From NCBI RefSeq assembly GCF_945859685.1, contig NC_079147.1, positions 108,483,525 to 108,547,524 of the forward strand: 64,000 nucleotides of DNA. The letters are read 5' to 3'. This stretch comes from Eupeodes corollae. Its lineage: Eukaryota; Arthropoda; Insecta; Diptera; Syrphidae. Below the pieces are notes generated by a model. That model ran no database searches, was not told the DNA's origin, and saw only the letters and a list, made by a program, of their open reading frames with translations. Shown in pieces: positions 11,290 through 21,668 of this stretch. Positions within the stretch are counted from its first letter, which is position 1, and each line of letters starts with the position of its first letter. The position numbers and the translations under genes were made by a program.

Positions 11290-12990
11290 AGACTCTTCGA
11301 TATCCATGTTCCTTTAAAAACGAAAAGCTCGCTTTCATCCAGGCAATCCTTGGTTCACAGAAGAGATTAAATCACTAATGAAACAGAGTGATTAGGCGTA
11401 TGGAAGAGATTTCGTGTTGAAATTTTGTATCAACAATATTGTTCACTTGAAAACAAAACGGGCTTAGCGATACGTACAGCAAAGATTAATTTATTCTCTG
11501 GTCGTTTTAATAATTGTCAAAGCAGCAAACAAATTTGGCAGATACTTAAGCAAATCGCCATCTGTAAGTCCCAAAATAATCAGATTGAAGAACGGGATAT
11601 TAACAACTCGTTTCAAGCTCTCCAACAGGACGACCTACGATACCACGATCGCTTAAATTTACTGCTATTGTTGAAGAAGATGTGGTCGAAAGTGCCCTTT
11701 GTATTTATTCAAACGCAGTAGGCTTTGATCAAATGCATTCTTTTTTCTTTTTCTTAAGTATTCATTGCCAGTTCTTCTACCTTAAACAACTCATATATTT
11801 AATTGTTTCGACAAGTGAGTTTCCTATTCAATGGAAAAAGGCAAAAATTATACCAGTGCTTTAGTCCTCTATGTGTGATGATTTTAGGCCGATATCTTTC
11901 CCCTCTAAAGTTTTTGAAAAAATTATCCAAGTTCAAATTCTTATATTTCTTCTTAACCATGGAAATGTTTTAACTTCGAAGCAGTCCGGCTTCCGTAGGG
12001 AAAATAATTGTAGTATAGCGTTAATAATTGTCACAAAGGATATTCGATCTTCAGTACATAAAACATTTTTGATATGGTACTTTGTGAAAAACTCTTAAAC
12101 TTTTCTTCTAGTGTAGTCCAACTAATAAACTCTCACTTAACCAATCGAGTTTTGAACTCAATAATGTAGTGGAGTACCACAGGGATCTATTCTCGGTCAC
12201 CTGCTATTTTCAATGTGTTTTGTTTTTTGTACGCTGACGATGCTCACTTATACATAAGCTGTCCGTTGGGACTCATCGAAAATATTGGAGTTTCTTTAAA
12301 TGAAGACCTTGACGTAATCAAGCACTATTCGGACAATCATAGTTTAGTGCTAAACCCAAATAAATTAAAGTTTGTTGTTAATGGAATAATCAAATCAAAT
12401 GGGGTGGCGCAACAGTCCGTTGTGAACCAGGGCCTAGTGACTTACAACTCTCAACCATTCCTGTGTGCGAGTAATGTTGTCAGGAATGGAGGGGACCTAC
12501 AATTTTTTATGCCGAATCCGAACGGCTAGTTTGAGAAAGCACTTTTTCATGACAAGAATTACTCTTGAAGGATTTGTCAATTCCTCGCAAGAGGCAGTAC
12601 CCGCGAAAATTAAATTAAATTAAGGTGGCACAGGCAGGGATTGAACCCAAGACCCCTTGCATGACAGTCCAACGCACTAACCATCATGCCACGGGTACTA
12701 CGGGTTAATGGAATAAGCTACAGCTTATATACTTTCTTTGGAACTATACACCCGTAAAAATACGTGCATTACGTCTTGTAAAAACACTTATGTAACCTTA
12801 GTCTTGTAAAAACACTTATGTAACCTTAATCTACTTTTGCAATTTTTTTCGATTTTGACTACGAAAGTAACAGAAAACTAATTGTTGTAGTCAACAGTGC
12901 CGTACGGTATGTCTATGGGTTACAATGTGGCGTTTTGATCATGAATCACAGCATTCAATAAACCTCTAAAGGATGTCTTTTAAAAGTCTT
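11290..12990 (+). mobile_element. Non-LTR retrotransposon remnant (Jockey/CR1 group, Kiri-like), copy K2
   Basis: Same family as 1-1330 but covering more of the reverse transcriptase. Legible parts in order: the pre-RT linker (11425-11720), SEFPIQWKKAKIIPVL (around 11815-11862), DFRPISFPSKVFEKII, KQSGFRRENNCSIALI, GVPQGSILGH, FLYADDAHLYISC (12218-12260), then HSLVLNPNKLKFVVNGI. Here a SINE (12390-12703) interrupts it, and the frame resumes with ISYSLYTFF and later RKLIVVVNSAVRYVYGLQ (about 12870-12925). Several stops and frameshifts: inactive. The YADD catalytic pair is intact. Confidence 0.8.
12390..12703 (-). mobile_element. tRNA-derived SINE, copy a (full length, exact 13-bp TSD)
   Basis: Read on the minus strand, the element starts with a tRNA-like head (box A-like TGGCATGATGG, box B GGTTCAATCC), continues through a T-rich linker and a conserved body, and ends GGACTGTTGCGCCACC plus a short ATTTG repeat. 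It is flanked by an exact 13-bp direct repeat, GTTAATGGAATAA, at 12377-12389 and 12704-12716. This proves retroposition into LINE copy K2. It is about 310 bases long. At least six more copies or pieces occur in the window. Confidence 0.9.
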
Positions 12991-14639
12991 CTTAATAATA
13001 AATCAACGTATTTTTGAATAATTAAATGGCATTTAAGTTTTTGAAGACCCATTTATTTTGCAATTAAGTTTCTAAACCGACTCTTTGAATACAAGAGAAA
13101 GTCAGTTTTGTAAGAAAACTAGGTATTGAATTTTTTTTAGGCAACAAAACTTTGGTCTCTCTAATGCAAAATCATTCTGTAGGTAAAATTGTTTTTGAGC
13201 TTTTATAAGATGTATGAATAGTAAAATAATAATTTCGATTATTTTACATGATGAGCATGATTTCATTTTTGGACTTTACTTCGCTGAAACTATTCTATTT
13301 TCTTCATTTTCTGAATAGTCGACATAGACCTGTTTTGTCTTTTTATTTCAAAGGTGCGAAAATTTAAATTTGTGAAGTCAAAATATACTTCTTAAATTTT
13401 AAAATAGTCAAAAGCAAAACACCTTTTAGAACCAAATTTGTCATTAAAAAAATTGAAACATTAAAATTGGCACATCTTTTAGCAACTATAAGAAACAACG
13501 AAGAGTTTCTGCGATGACGTAATTTCATCTGCGAAAATTTTTTTTTTTATATTGATAAGAACAAACTGGTTCAATAAAAATTATTACATAATCATTATTC
13601 TCATTAATTTTGATTACATGATTACATTTGCCAACCTTTAATTGAATATTTCTAGAGAAACCTTACAAAAGGGCAGATAACAAATAAAAGCTTTATTATA
13701 AAGTTCTGTTTAAATATTTACTTTTTTCCATCATCATCATCGTCGTCGTAATGATTATAGGTTTGGTTCTGACTCAAAGTTAAAATCGCAATAAATTATT
13801 GTAACCCTTATAAATTATCTAGTCCATTATCATTAAAGTTTTGTAATTATAAAGAGTTAAGAGAAAGTCCCGTGCTAATAGAAGGTAGTGCTTGGTGCTT
13901 GATCTTGTATTTATTTTAATTAGGTAGAGTTTTCTTTGCTAAACGGGTCAAGTGCAATTTTTCTTAAAATTTTAAACAGAGCAATTTAGAATTGGGTTAG
14001 CATAAAACAAATGTTTTTAAATTTTAACCGAGTTTTTAAAAGCTCTTTATTAACTATTCCAATAAATAATACAGCCTTTGGGTGTTGATTGTAAATTAAG
14101 TTTGCTAACTCGAGGAACAAATTATTATGCGTTTTACGTTTTACTACTGAGAGATATTAAGAGATATAAATAAAGAATGCGTGAGAAAGAACCTAAGTCT
14201 GGAAAATATAACTTTTTAAAAATATTTTAAATAAATCCTTAGTCCTTATAGTAAAGTGATGTTTTTAATTGTATATGAGTAATTTATTAATTGAAAAAAA
14301 TTATGTTCTATAGAAATAGGAACAAACAGTGTTTTAAAAATTGTCACGTTCAATATAAGCAATTGCCCAAAAACGTTAAAACGTACAAGCAAATTATTTT
14401 GATAATATAGTAATAGTGAGTTAATAAAAACCTGGAATATTTAGTATTTCAAAATTATTAAAGAGAAATTTAAAAAGGAGTGTTTATAATTTTGGATTAG
14501 GATATGACCAAACTGATAACTCACTCTTCCGTGCCCGTTGGTCGATGTTTTTACAACTTTAAAAATATATTTTGAGTGATATACAAAATTTGTTAATATG
14601 TTTCTTTCTTTTTGTCCTTATAATTGATTTGAAATCCAT
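12991..14639. other. No gene seen
   Basis: AT-rich DNA with a short CAT/CGT trinucleotide run near 13730-13750. I recognised no coding exon, RNA gene or transposon terminus. Confidence 0.4.
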
Positions 14640-14830
14640 TTATTATCAGTTGTTTTTGTAGATTTTCGTGTTTTGCTAAAAAAAGTTGTCAGTTGAATTT
14701 TTCTAAGAAACTAACTAAATATTACCAACAATATTTTGCATATGAAAAAAAATAAGAATGATTTCCAAAGCTATGTTTGTTAACGAGATTTTTAGTCGAA
14801 ACAAAATTGTTCCAATTTCAGTAGCACTAC
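14640..14830 (-). repeat. Possible degenerate unit of repeat D
   Basis: The order 'ttttgct(a)n...ttgtcagttgaatttttct' here resembles the 'actgtcaattcgatttttctc' landmark of the tandem units at 2700-2890 and (reversed) at 39880-40800. Only one weak unit is visible, so this is tentative. Confidence 0.3.
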
Positions 14831-14881
14831 TTATAAGCTTCATTTTTGTTAAGATTTAGCACATAATGAGCGATATTAATA

Positions 14882-15668
14882 AAAACGAGTACGACGAGTA
14901 TTTACTTACAAGCAAAGTGTAACGAGTATTTAAACTCCAAGTAAACCGATCTTAATAAAGCGTCGAGTTTATTTGTGACCGTGTACTCGTCAACCCGAGG
15001 GTATACTAGCAAGTATTTACTTGCGAGACAACCGAATTTACAAAAAAAGGCAAGTAAATACTTGAAGCCCAATCTGCTTTGGCCTGATCCATATCTTCAA
15101 TAGTGCGTGGAAATTTAATCCAATCTTCAAACTTCGACACTATCACACTTGAAAATGTTCTACTGATGGTACTCCTTTCAACCCCCATGTCGTTGACAAC
15201 ACCACTTTGGAATCCTGGATCACTAACGTATCTCAGAAAAATGTCCATCTTTTTCCGTGCAGTTAATTCTCCAACCCTTGCATTAGTGTTTTCATCAAGA
15301 AAGTGCGAAGTAAGAAATTCTACGTTTTCGCTCTCAAACCGTAATAGTCCCTTAGATAGATCGGGACTTAGTATATCAAGCCGGTCTCTAAAACGTTTCA
15401 CACCACGCAGGTTCATTAATGCATTCATCTTTCGACAAGTACGACTCTGCAAGTCCTGGGTCGGGTTGACTTGCAAATAGACGAATATTTACTTGCTAAA
15501 GGAGTATTTACTTGTGTTTATTCATACCAAAATTAGAATTTTTGGGGTTTTACTAGCCTCTCAATTATTTACTCGCGAGTAAGAGTAAATACTTGTTATA
15601 TTCACTCCATTTTTGGGGTTTACTTTTTATTTTGATAAGTTCAAGTATTTACTTATCCTACTCGTTTT
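14882..15668. mobile_element. Harbinger-type deletion derivative with palindromic iterons
   Basis: A 0.8-kb element has imperfect inverted ends (AAAACGAGTA left at 14882, its complement at 15659-15668). It holds about eight copies of a 12-14 base motif close to CAAGTATTTACTTG, in both orientations, near both ends: 14897, 15010, 15051, 15483, 15501, 15563, 15581 and 15642. The middle encodes a fragment of a PIF/Harbinger transposase on the minus strand. The iterons look like subterminal transposase binding sites. The target duplication could not be resolved by eye. Confidence 0.7.
15006..15476 (-). pseudogene. PIF/Harbinger (HARBI1-like) transposase N-terminal fragment
   Basis: An open frame of 156 codons on the minus strand reads KKMDIFLRYVSDPGFQSG, then GVERSTISRTFS and WIKFPRTIEDMDQAK. 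This is the helix-turn-helix region before the catalytic domain in HARBI1-like transposases (normally around 400 residues). After QAKADW the frame runs straight into the subterminal repeats, so the DDE catalytic domain is deleted. It cannot be an active nuclease. An intact DNA-binding-only product is conceivable but I see no promoter evidence. Confidence 0.75.
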
Positions 15669-16147
15669 AATTCACACCACTCAATGAAATCATTTTGAAG
15701 TCAATACTTTTATTTATTCACGGGATATCGAGAATCCAACATCAATTTTTACCAGTATCTTAAATTTAAAAAATGATATTTATTATTAAAAATTGACCAT
15801 CAAGACCATCCAAAAACTTGAACTTTTTTCTTGTCTTGACCATAAAAATCCTCGTTTCAATTTTTTTAAATTTTAATTATAGTTAACTTAAAAGAGTTTT
15901 AAATGAAATATAAGCACAACATTTTAAACAGCCTATTTTTAAGGACTAACATTGAACTAAGAATTAAATTTCTAAATATTTAGCAATTTACTAGCGACTC
16001 CAAAATTCTAAACCTTTCCTTTAGTTTTTCTGACAAATAAGTTGTGAATTCCTTTTTTTATTAAAAGCAGGCATCCGAATCCGAATATGTTTAAATAATG
16101 ACACTTCTTGAAGATAAAGAAAGAAAACAAGCTTACAACAAATAATT
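15669..16147. other. No gene seen
   Basis: AT-rich non-coding DNA between the Harbinger derivative and a SINE. Nothing recognised. Confidence 0.4.
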
Positions 16148-16365
16148 TAGGTGGTGCAACAGTCCTTAGAGAACCAAGTCATGTCAGTGATGGAGGGGAC
16201 CTAAAATTTTCATGCCGAATCCGAAGAGCTAATTTGAGAAAGCATCCTCTTGGAGGATTTGTCAATTGCTTGCAAGAGGCAATACCCGTGAAAGAAAACT
16301 TCTATGTGGCACAGGCAAGCACAGAACTCAAGATCATCATGCTAAGAGTATTTGTAGTACCACTT
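16148..16365 (-). mobile_element. tRNA-derived SINE, copy b
   Basis: The minus strand shows the same order as copy a: a diverged tRNA-like head near 16300-16360, the body with 'attcggcat', and the 3' tail ending at the complement of ggtggtgcaacagtcc (16150-16165). It carries internal deletions. No clear target duplication was found. Confidence 0.8.
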
Positions 16366-17515
16366 AAATGGAACTATTAATTGGAATTTTAAACTTTAGA
16401 TTAGACCAACATATTGAGTACTCTTATGCCTTTTTTAAAAAGTCAAAAGGTTGAGTTTAAAAGTTAAAAGTAAGGTATTAAAATCGTTCAAAATTAGCGA
16501 ACATTTCTTATAAGTTTTAAAAATTTCTAAAAATTGCTTTAAAATTTTACTAAAAAGATTATAATGTTGCGCCAATAGTTTTAAGTGATACAAGTTTGTT
16601 TATTCAAACATAGTACGTCTTTGTTCCTTTAAAATATTCGTTAAATACTTGCAGAAAGTTGCTGAACATTTTCAGGATGTATTCTGAAATACAGACCAAA
16701 GAAAATCAGACCGATTACGCGTTTGCACATAATTTTTTAAACCCATGAATTATTTTTGTAAAAGTTTGTTGTTAAGTATTTAAAATTGATTAATTAAGTT
16801 AAAGTCATGAATTCGTCAAAATAAGGATCAGTCCCATTGTAATTTTTGTTTCCAAGTCGACTCATTTAAAAAAAAAACAGCTGTTTTCACGAAAATTAAG
16901 ACCAATCTTAAATCAATTAAAAACAAGGTGTGTTTTCTTCTATAATTATTGTAGTACCATTTCTGACCCAGAATTTAATTTGAATTAGTTATCTAAAACA
17001 TTCCACTAATATTTTTACTCAAAATTAAATGGTTTTAATTATCATCTTCTCAAATATAAAGTATGAGATTATATAGCCTAATAGTTATAGAAGTCTGAAA
17101 ATAAATATTTCGCTGTTAAGCCTGCATTACAGACAAATTATGAAACAAAATTGTGATAATTCTGCTAATCAACATTTTCAATTTCAAAAATATTAATTGC
17201 AGTTGTAAACAAATATTTTTTTCTTCACACTTCCATAAAATGTTTGAAGTGAATTGAAATTGTGGCAGGAAAAAATAAAACCAACTGACAACATTTTTGA
17301 GCCAATTAGTTCAGATTCAAAACATTGGTTTTGATTTTTATTTTATAGCACGTTATATGCCACTTCTATGTATATGTACGCGAACGTTTTCGTATTTTCT
17401 TATTATTCGTCCCGCACTGTCATTGTACACAAGTGTCAATTAAAAACAAATGAATTGACACCTTATTACGCGAACCAAAATGTGCTACAACTACAGAGCC
17501 AACAGATTGCATATA
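16366..17515. other. No gene seen
   Basis: AT-rich non-coding DNA. No exon, RNA gene or transposon end recognised before the Tc1-like left terminus. Confidence 0.4.
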
Positions 17516-19058
17516 CACTCCGCTTCAACTGAATAAGCACAAACATTTTATATGGTAGATATTTGGTAATTTATGTTTTTGAAAATCTTATAAAATTATT
17601 TAGACATTATTTGAAGATCCTTCCTCATTGTAAATGATTTTCAGTAAATAAAGGATTAAAATGTTTAAAAATGTAGATTTTATTTGCGGCAATTGCAACC
17701 AAGCTCTAAGTGTGGAAAAGGAGAGAGGAACACCGGCTTCTTAGATAAAAAAAAAGGGAGCATGAGAAGCGCGAGATCGAGGAGATGTGGGATCGAGGAG
17801 GGATGTTACAACAGGAATAAGTTTCTTAAATTGTACCAAAAGGTTAACAAAAACCTCCCAACAGAACAGAAGTACAGAAGCCTGTAAAGACGATCAGTGG
17901 AACCTCAGAAAAGTTTGCCCAATACTTATGAAAGCAGACCCTCTACAGAAGCATCAGTCTCCTTTATGTGAACGTCTGAAGCCGTTCGTCAACAAATTCA
18001 TAGGTTTATATCAATGTTGCTTCAGACCAGGAAAGTCCACCATTAACCAAATATTCACAATACTGCAGATCTTGGAAAAAAACCACGAACTTTAAATCGA
18101 TACCCATTCTCTCTTTATGGATTTTAAGGCTGTGTATGACAGCATCTGTAGGGAAGAGTCAAGCTTATCCGTTTATGCAGAATGACGATGGAGAATGCAC
18201 GCTGCTCTATCAAGATCGGAAAAGATCTCACCGATGCGTACTGTTATGCGACTTCTTCAACATCGTTCTGCAAACAAATGTGCAAAACTCAACACTATAG
18301 ACCTAATCTTCCAAATTTCCTATCAATTACTCGGATACACCGATGATATTGACATAATTGGAAAACCAAACCATGATTTCGAGAAGATGGGCTTATTGGT
18401 CAATGAGGGCAAGCCCAAGTAGTATGTGTTGTTATCAAAAAAGTCCAATGAACAAAACGTCAACATGGACAGATATAACTTTGAGGTAGTTACGGACTTT
18501 GTCTACCTAGACACCACTATAAATTCAGACAATGACACCGGCGCTGACATCATACAAAGAATAACTATCGTAAATCGCTGCTTCGCTTGAATTAGAAGGC
18601 AAAGAGAAGTAAAGTTTCCTCTTAAGCATCTAAAATCACCATCTATAAGACACTCGTAATTGGGTTCTTATTTTTTCGGCGCTGAGGCCTGGCTCGTATC
18701 AAAGAGAGATTGTCTTAGGATACTTCCATAGAAAAATCCTTCTGGTGAAGAACTTGTCATTGTTTACAAAATAGGGCCATGATTCCCTATCAAATTTTAA
18801 ACAATGCTTTCCATGTGGATGGAGTCGCTTTGTTGTAAAGAAAAAAGAAAGCATTTTATGAACCCAAAAATATTTGCAAATTCAAACAAATCAATTTCCA
18901 AAATTCAATTTTTGTACATAATTCGTAATTACACCCTTCTTTGATGCCTAGAACTATATTTGAAAAGTTAATGGTAATTTTTTCTGAAGTTTCAATATTG
19001 TTTTAGATGGAAAACTTTTAACAAAATGAATGTGTGCTTATTTTGTTGAAACGGAGTG
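17516..19058. mobile_element. Tc1-like element with TIRs and TA duplication, split by an RTE
   Basis: The left end starts CACTCCGCTTCAAC and the right end is the complement of CACTCCGTTTCAAC. Similarity continues for about 30 bases (both include AATAAGCACA). Both ends abut the dinucleotide TA (17514-17515 and 19059-19060), the Tc1/mariner target duplication. The middle is an RTE copy (17680-18760), so the transposase region is mostly lost; only flanking pieces of the DNA element remain. The pattern shows the DNA transposon came first and the retrotransposon landed inside. Confidence 0.8.
17680..18760 (+). mobile_element. RTE-type non-LTR retrotransposon remnant, copy A2
   Basis: Reverse-transcriptase blocks on the plus strand: QWNLRKVCPILMKADPL, CERLKPFVNKFIGLYQCCFRPGKSTINQIFT (abridged; spans about 17900-18060), LLGYTDDIDIIGKPN (an altered YADD site, about 18325-18370), MGLLVNEGKPK, then YNFEVVTDFVYLDTTIN and FFGAEAW. 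Stops and frameshifts break it and internal parts are missing. It lies within the Tc1-like element. Confidence 0.85.
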
Positions 19059-19904
19059 TATCTACAGTACAACATAACACAAATATTCTTATAGTCACTA
19101 TAGACAGTCTAACCGCAAATACAACACTTTTGGGAGTTCGCTTCTAAATTGGGATCGTTGAATTGACTCTGGCCCTGAGTTTATTTTAGCATCCAATTTT
19201 AAATTGCACATACCCGATACCCGACGACCAGAACACTCGACTCGAATAAACATACCTACATATTGTTTATGTTACTGAAAGATATATTTTTTCTTATTAT
19301 TGTGACACTAGTGGGTGGCCATAACCGAAAATATTCGACTCTGGGGAATCGAAAAGTGACGGCAATTAAAGCGCTGATCTACATCATCATCATAATTCTT
19401 TGACAATAAAAATGCTGTGTGATGCCGTCTGAGACTTTTTGTTGATGTTGCATTTTTGAGTGTCCCTTATTTATTTCGTAATAATCAATATCTGTGAAGA
19501 AATCGTTCTCTGTTTATGTTGAATGGCAAATTCGAAAGATTTTCGTATCAAAGAGGCAGCTAATTGAGAAGAATCTTTAAAGCTAAAAGATCACTTAATG
19601 ACTGTTGCCTCCTAACAAAGTTCTTGCTTATTGATGATGCTTAGGAAAGATTTGTATGAAGCTTCTTTAATCTAGAATAAAATATGATGCTAAAAAAATA
19701 TTTTTGAAAAATTCCAATGCTGTTTGGAATTGTGTGAGGAAGGAGGGGTAGGCAAAATTAAAATTATAACACGTCAATAACTAAAATGTATTTATTTGAT
19801 TTTTATTAGAAAATAGATTAAGTATTAGAAACTCGAATAGTTCTACATAGTAGATAGTAAAGATCTATCACCTAAAAGTGAAAGTTTATCATGATTCCTT
19901 CTTA
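19059..19904. other. No gene seen
   Basis: Non-coding DNA. No coding exon or RNA recognised. Ends where LINE copy C1 becomes readable. Confidence 0.4.
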
Positions 19905-21330
19905 AGACCTTAGAAAGGTTGTTTGATATCCCTTTAAGTGTTGATACAAGACTTCTATCTATGACTCGAAATGCCTACTGTAAAGGCAAATCAGTGGAAA
20001 CGGCGTTGCACATCGCATACTCCCTCCATCATAGAGAGTTCACTTTGGTTGCTTTTCTTGACATGGAAGCTGCTTTTAAAAAACGTGTAAACAACTGCAA
20101 TCACATTTGCACTAATATCTCTGAACGTAGAGTGTTCGATTGGGGAGTTCATTTAATGCTGACTAATAGAATAATTAATTTAAAACTGGGCAACATTTTT
20201 TGCTAGAAAATTCGATAATAGGGGAACAATGCAAGGTGGTGTTCTATCCTCTCTCTTCTGGAACCTGGTGGTAATTGAAATCCTGGTCTGGATGCGGATG
20301 GTATTAGAGTGATTGCTTCTTAACACCGTAACTAATACTTTGTGGTGATCGGTGTGGACTTAGTGTCAACCCAAACAAAACCGATTTAGTCCTATTTTCG
20401 AAGAAATTAAAAATTCCATATATTAACCCTTCCAAAAAATCAAGGTGCTCGCTCTTTCTAAGCAAATTTAATCTGCCCTGGCTCGAAAACGCAAAATGAC
20501 CTAGGAGAATTCTTCTTTAACGATCTAAATCATATCGGTATAATCAGCCTTTCACGTTTCGTAAGGGACTCAAGCTGGTTTCATTGAGCTTAGGAGGAAG
20601 CCTCAAGATTCATGTGGTATCACAATGGGCCATTAAACTGGCCTAAGTGTGTCCGTTTCCATCTTGGACAGCCACTATAACCTAACCTAACCTAACCCTC
20701 CCAATTTAAGTTCTTGGACGAGGCTAAGTATCTGGGTCGTATTTCAGACAAAAAACTAAATTTGATACGTAATATTCAAGAAAGAGTCAAGCTATTTGTA
20801 AGAAATGGAACTTAAGACCCTGAACCACGATTTTACTGCACGGTGTGACAGTATGGTGGATTGCTGTGGACAAAACTATACGCCGCAACAAACTTCATAA
20901 AGGCCAACGTTTAGCTTGCCTTCGTCTAAGCGGATCACTTCGCACGACCCTCTCTACTTTAAATTAAAACCCCTTGATATGCTTACCAACCAAACAGTTT
21001 CAAGGTCTTAGCTCAAAGCTTCATCGCAGTGGCTAAGCAATAACATTGGTCACTTCGTAATTTTTAAGCATTTACTGTGCTTTGGAAGCACACAGCCCCA
21101 ATGCAATTCAAAAGAAGCTTCCAGATTTCTATGGTTTTGAAATCCAGATCCAAAATGCTTGTGAAGTTATTAAACTTGCTCTCTCGATATAAGGAAGTAA
21201 GTCCTACGACAAAGTGTCCTTTTAATGTTATTTGTTAAGTAAGAACTCTTGCAGGTAGTGAAGAAATGATTCTCATCCTTAAACTTTTGCCTTTTCGACA
21301 ACTTATAATTTCGTATGACAACTTATAGTT
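19905..21330 (+). mobile_element. RNase H-type (I/LOA-like) non-LTR retrotransposon, copy C1
   Basis: Plus-strand RT remnants include YCKGKSVETALHIAYSLHHREF and FLDMEAAF (19975-20075), TNRIINLKLGN, GVLSSLFWNLVV (near 20240) and CGLSVNPNKTDLVLFSKK (near 20350-20405). A 3' end of the same family (20441-20695) is inserted at this point. The host frame then resumes with FLDEAKYLGRISDKKLN (about 20710-20760) and becomes hard to follow beyond 21200. Inactive. Confidence 0.8.
20441..20695 (+). mobile_element. 5'-truncated 3' end of the same I/LOA-like family, nested in C1
   Basis: This piece covers only the end of the RNase H/zinc-knuckle region and the 3' untranslated tail. It ends in ...GGACAGCC...ATAACCTAACCTAACC, a terminus also seen at 41540 (plus) and, reversed, at 27660 and 38546. 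Its position inside the RT frame of C1, which resumes right after, shows a later insertion typical of 5'-truncated LINEs. Confidence 0.75.
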
Positions 21331-21668
21331 TGCCTGTTATCTTTATCGGAAGTCCACAAAATAGTATGCACAGAACATTATTAATTATTTCATCATTGAC
21401 ATTTTTAAGGGCACATAGTGATAATGTCTGGTACTTATACCAGGGTTAGTAATAGCTTCTGATATGCTCATAAAAATGATTTTCCTTACTAAACTTAAGG
21501 TCGATTAACTTTTCATAATAAAAACTTATCTTAAATTAAATCAATACTTTTCCCTAATTAAATTTTAAGAAGCTTGTAGCCAAATTAAAATTACATTTAA
21601 ATTTTGTAACCTACAAATGTCAAAACAACTTATTAACTTTTATTTTACTTTCTTCATTTTATTTACAG

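Noticed and set aside
15103..15480. Plus-strand frame of 125 codons
   Set aside because: Shadow of the Harbinger transposase fragment.
1..21600. Further Syn C-domain exons left of Timp
   Set aside because: I looked on the minus strand for the conserved continuation of the C domain and found none; probably beyond the left edge, though a short exon could be missed by eye.
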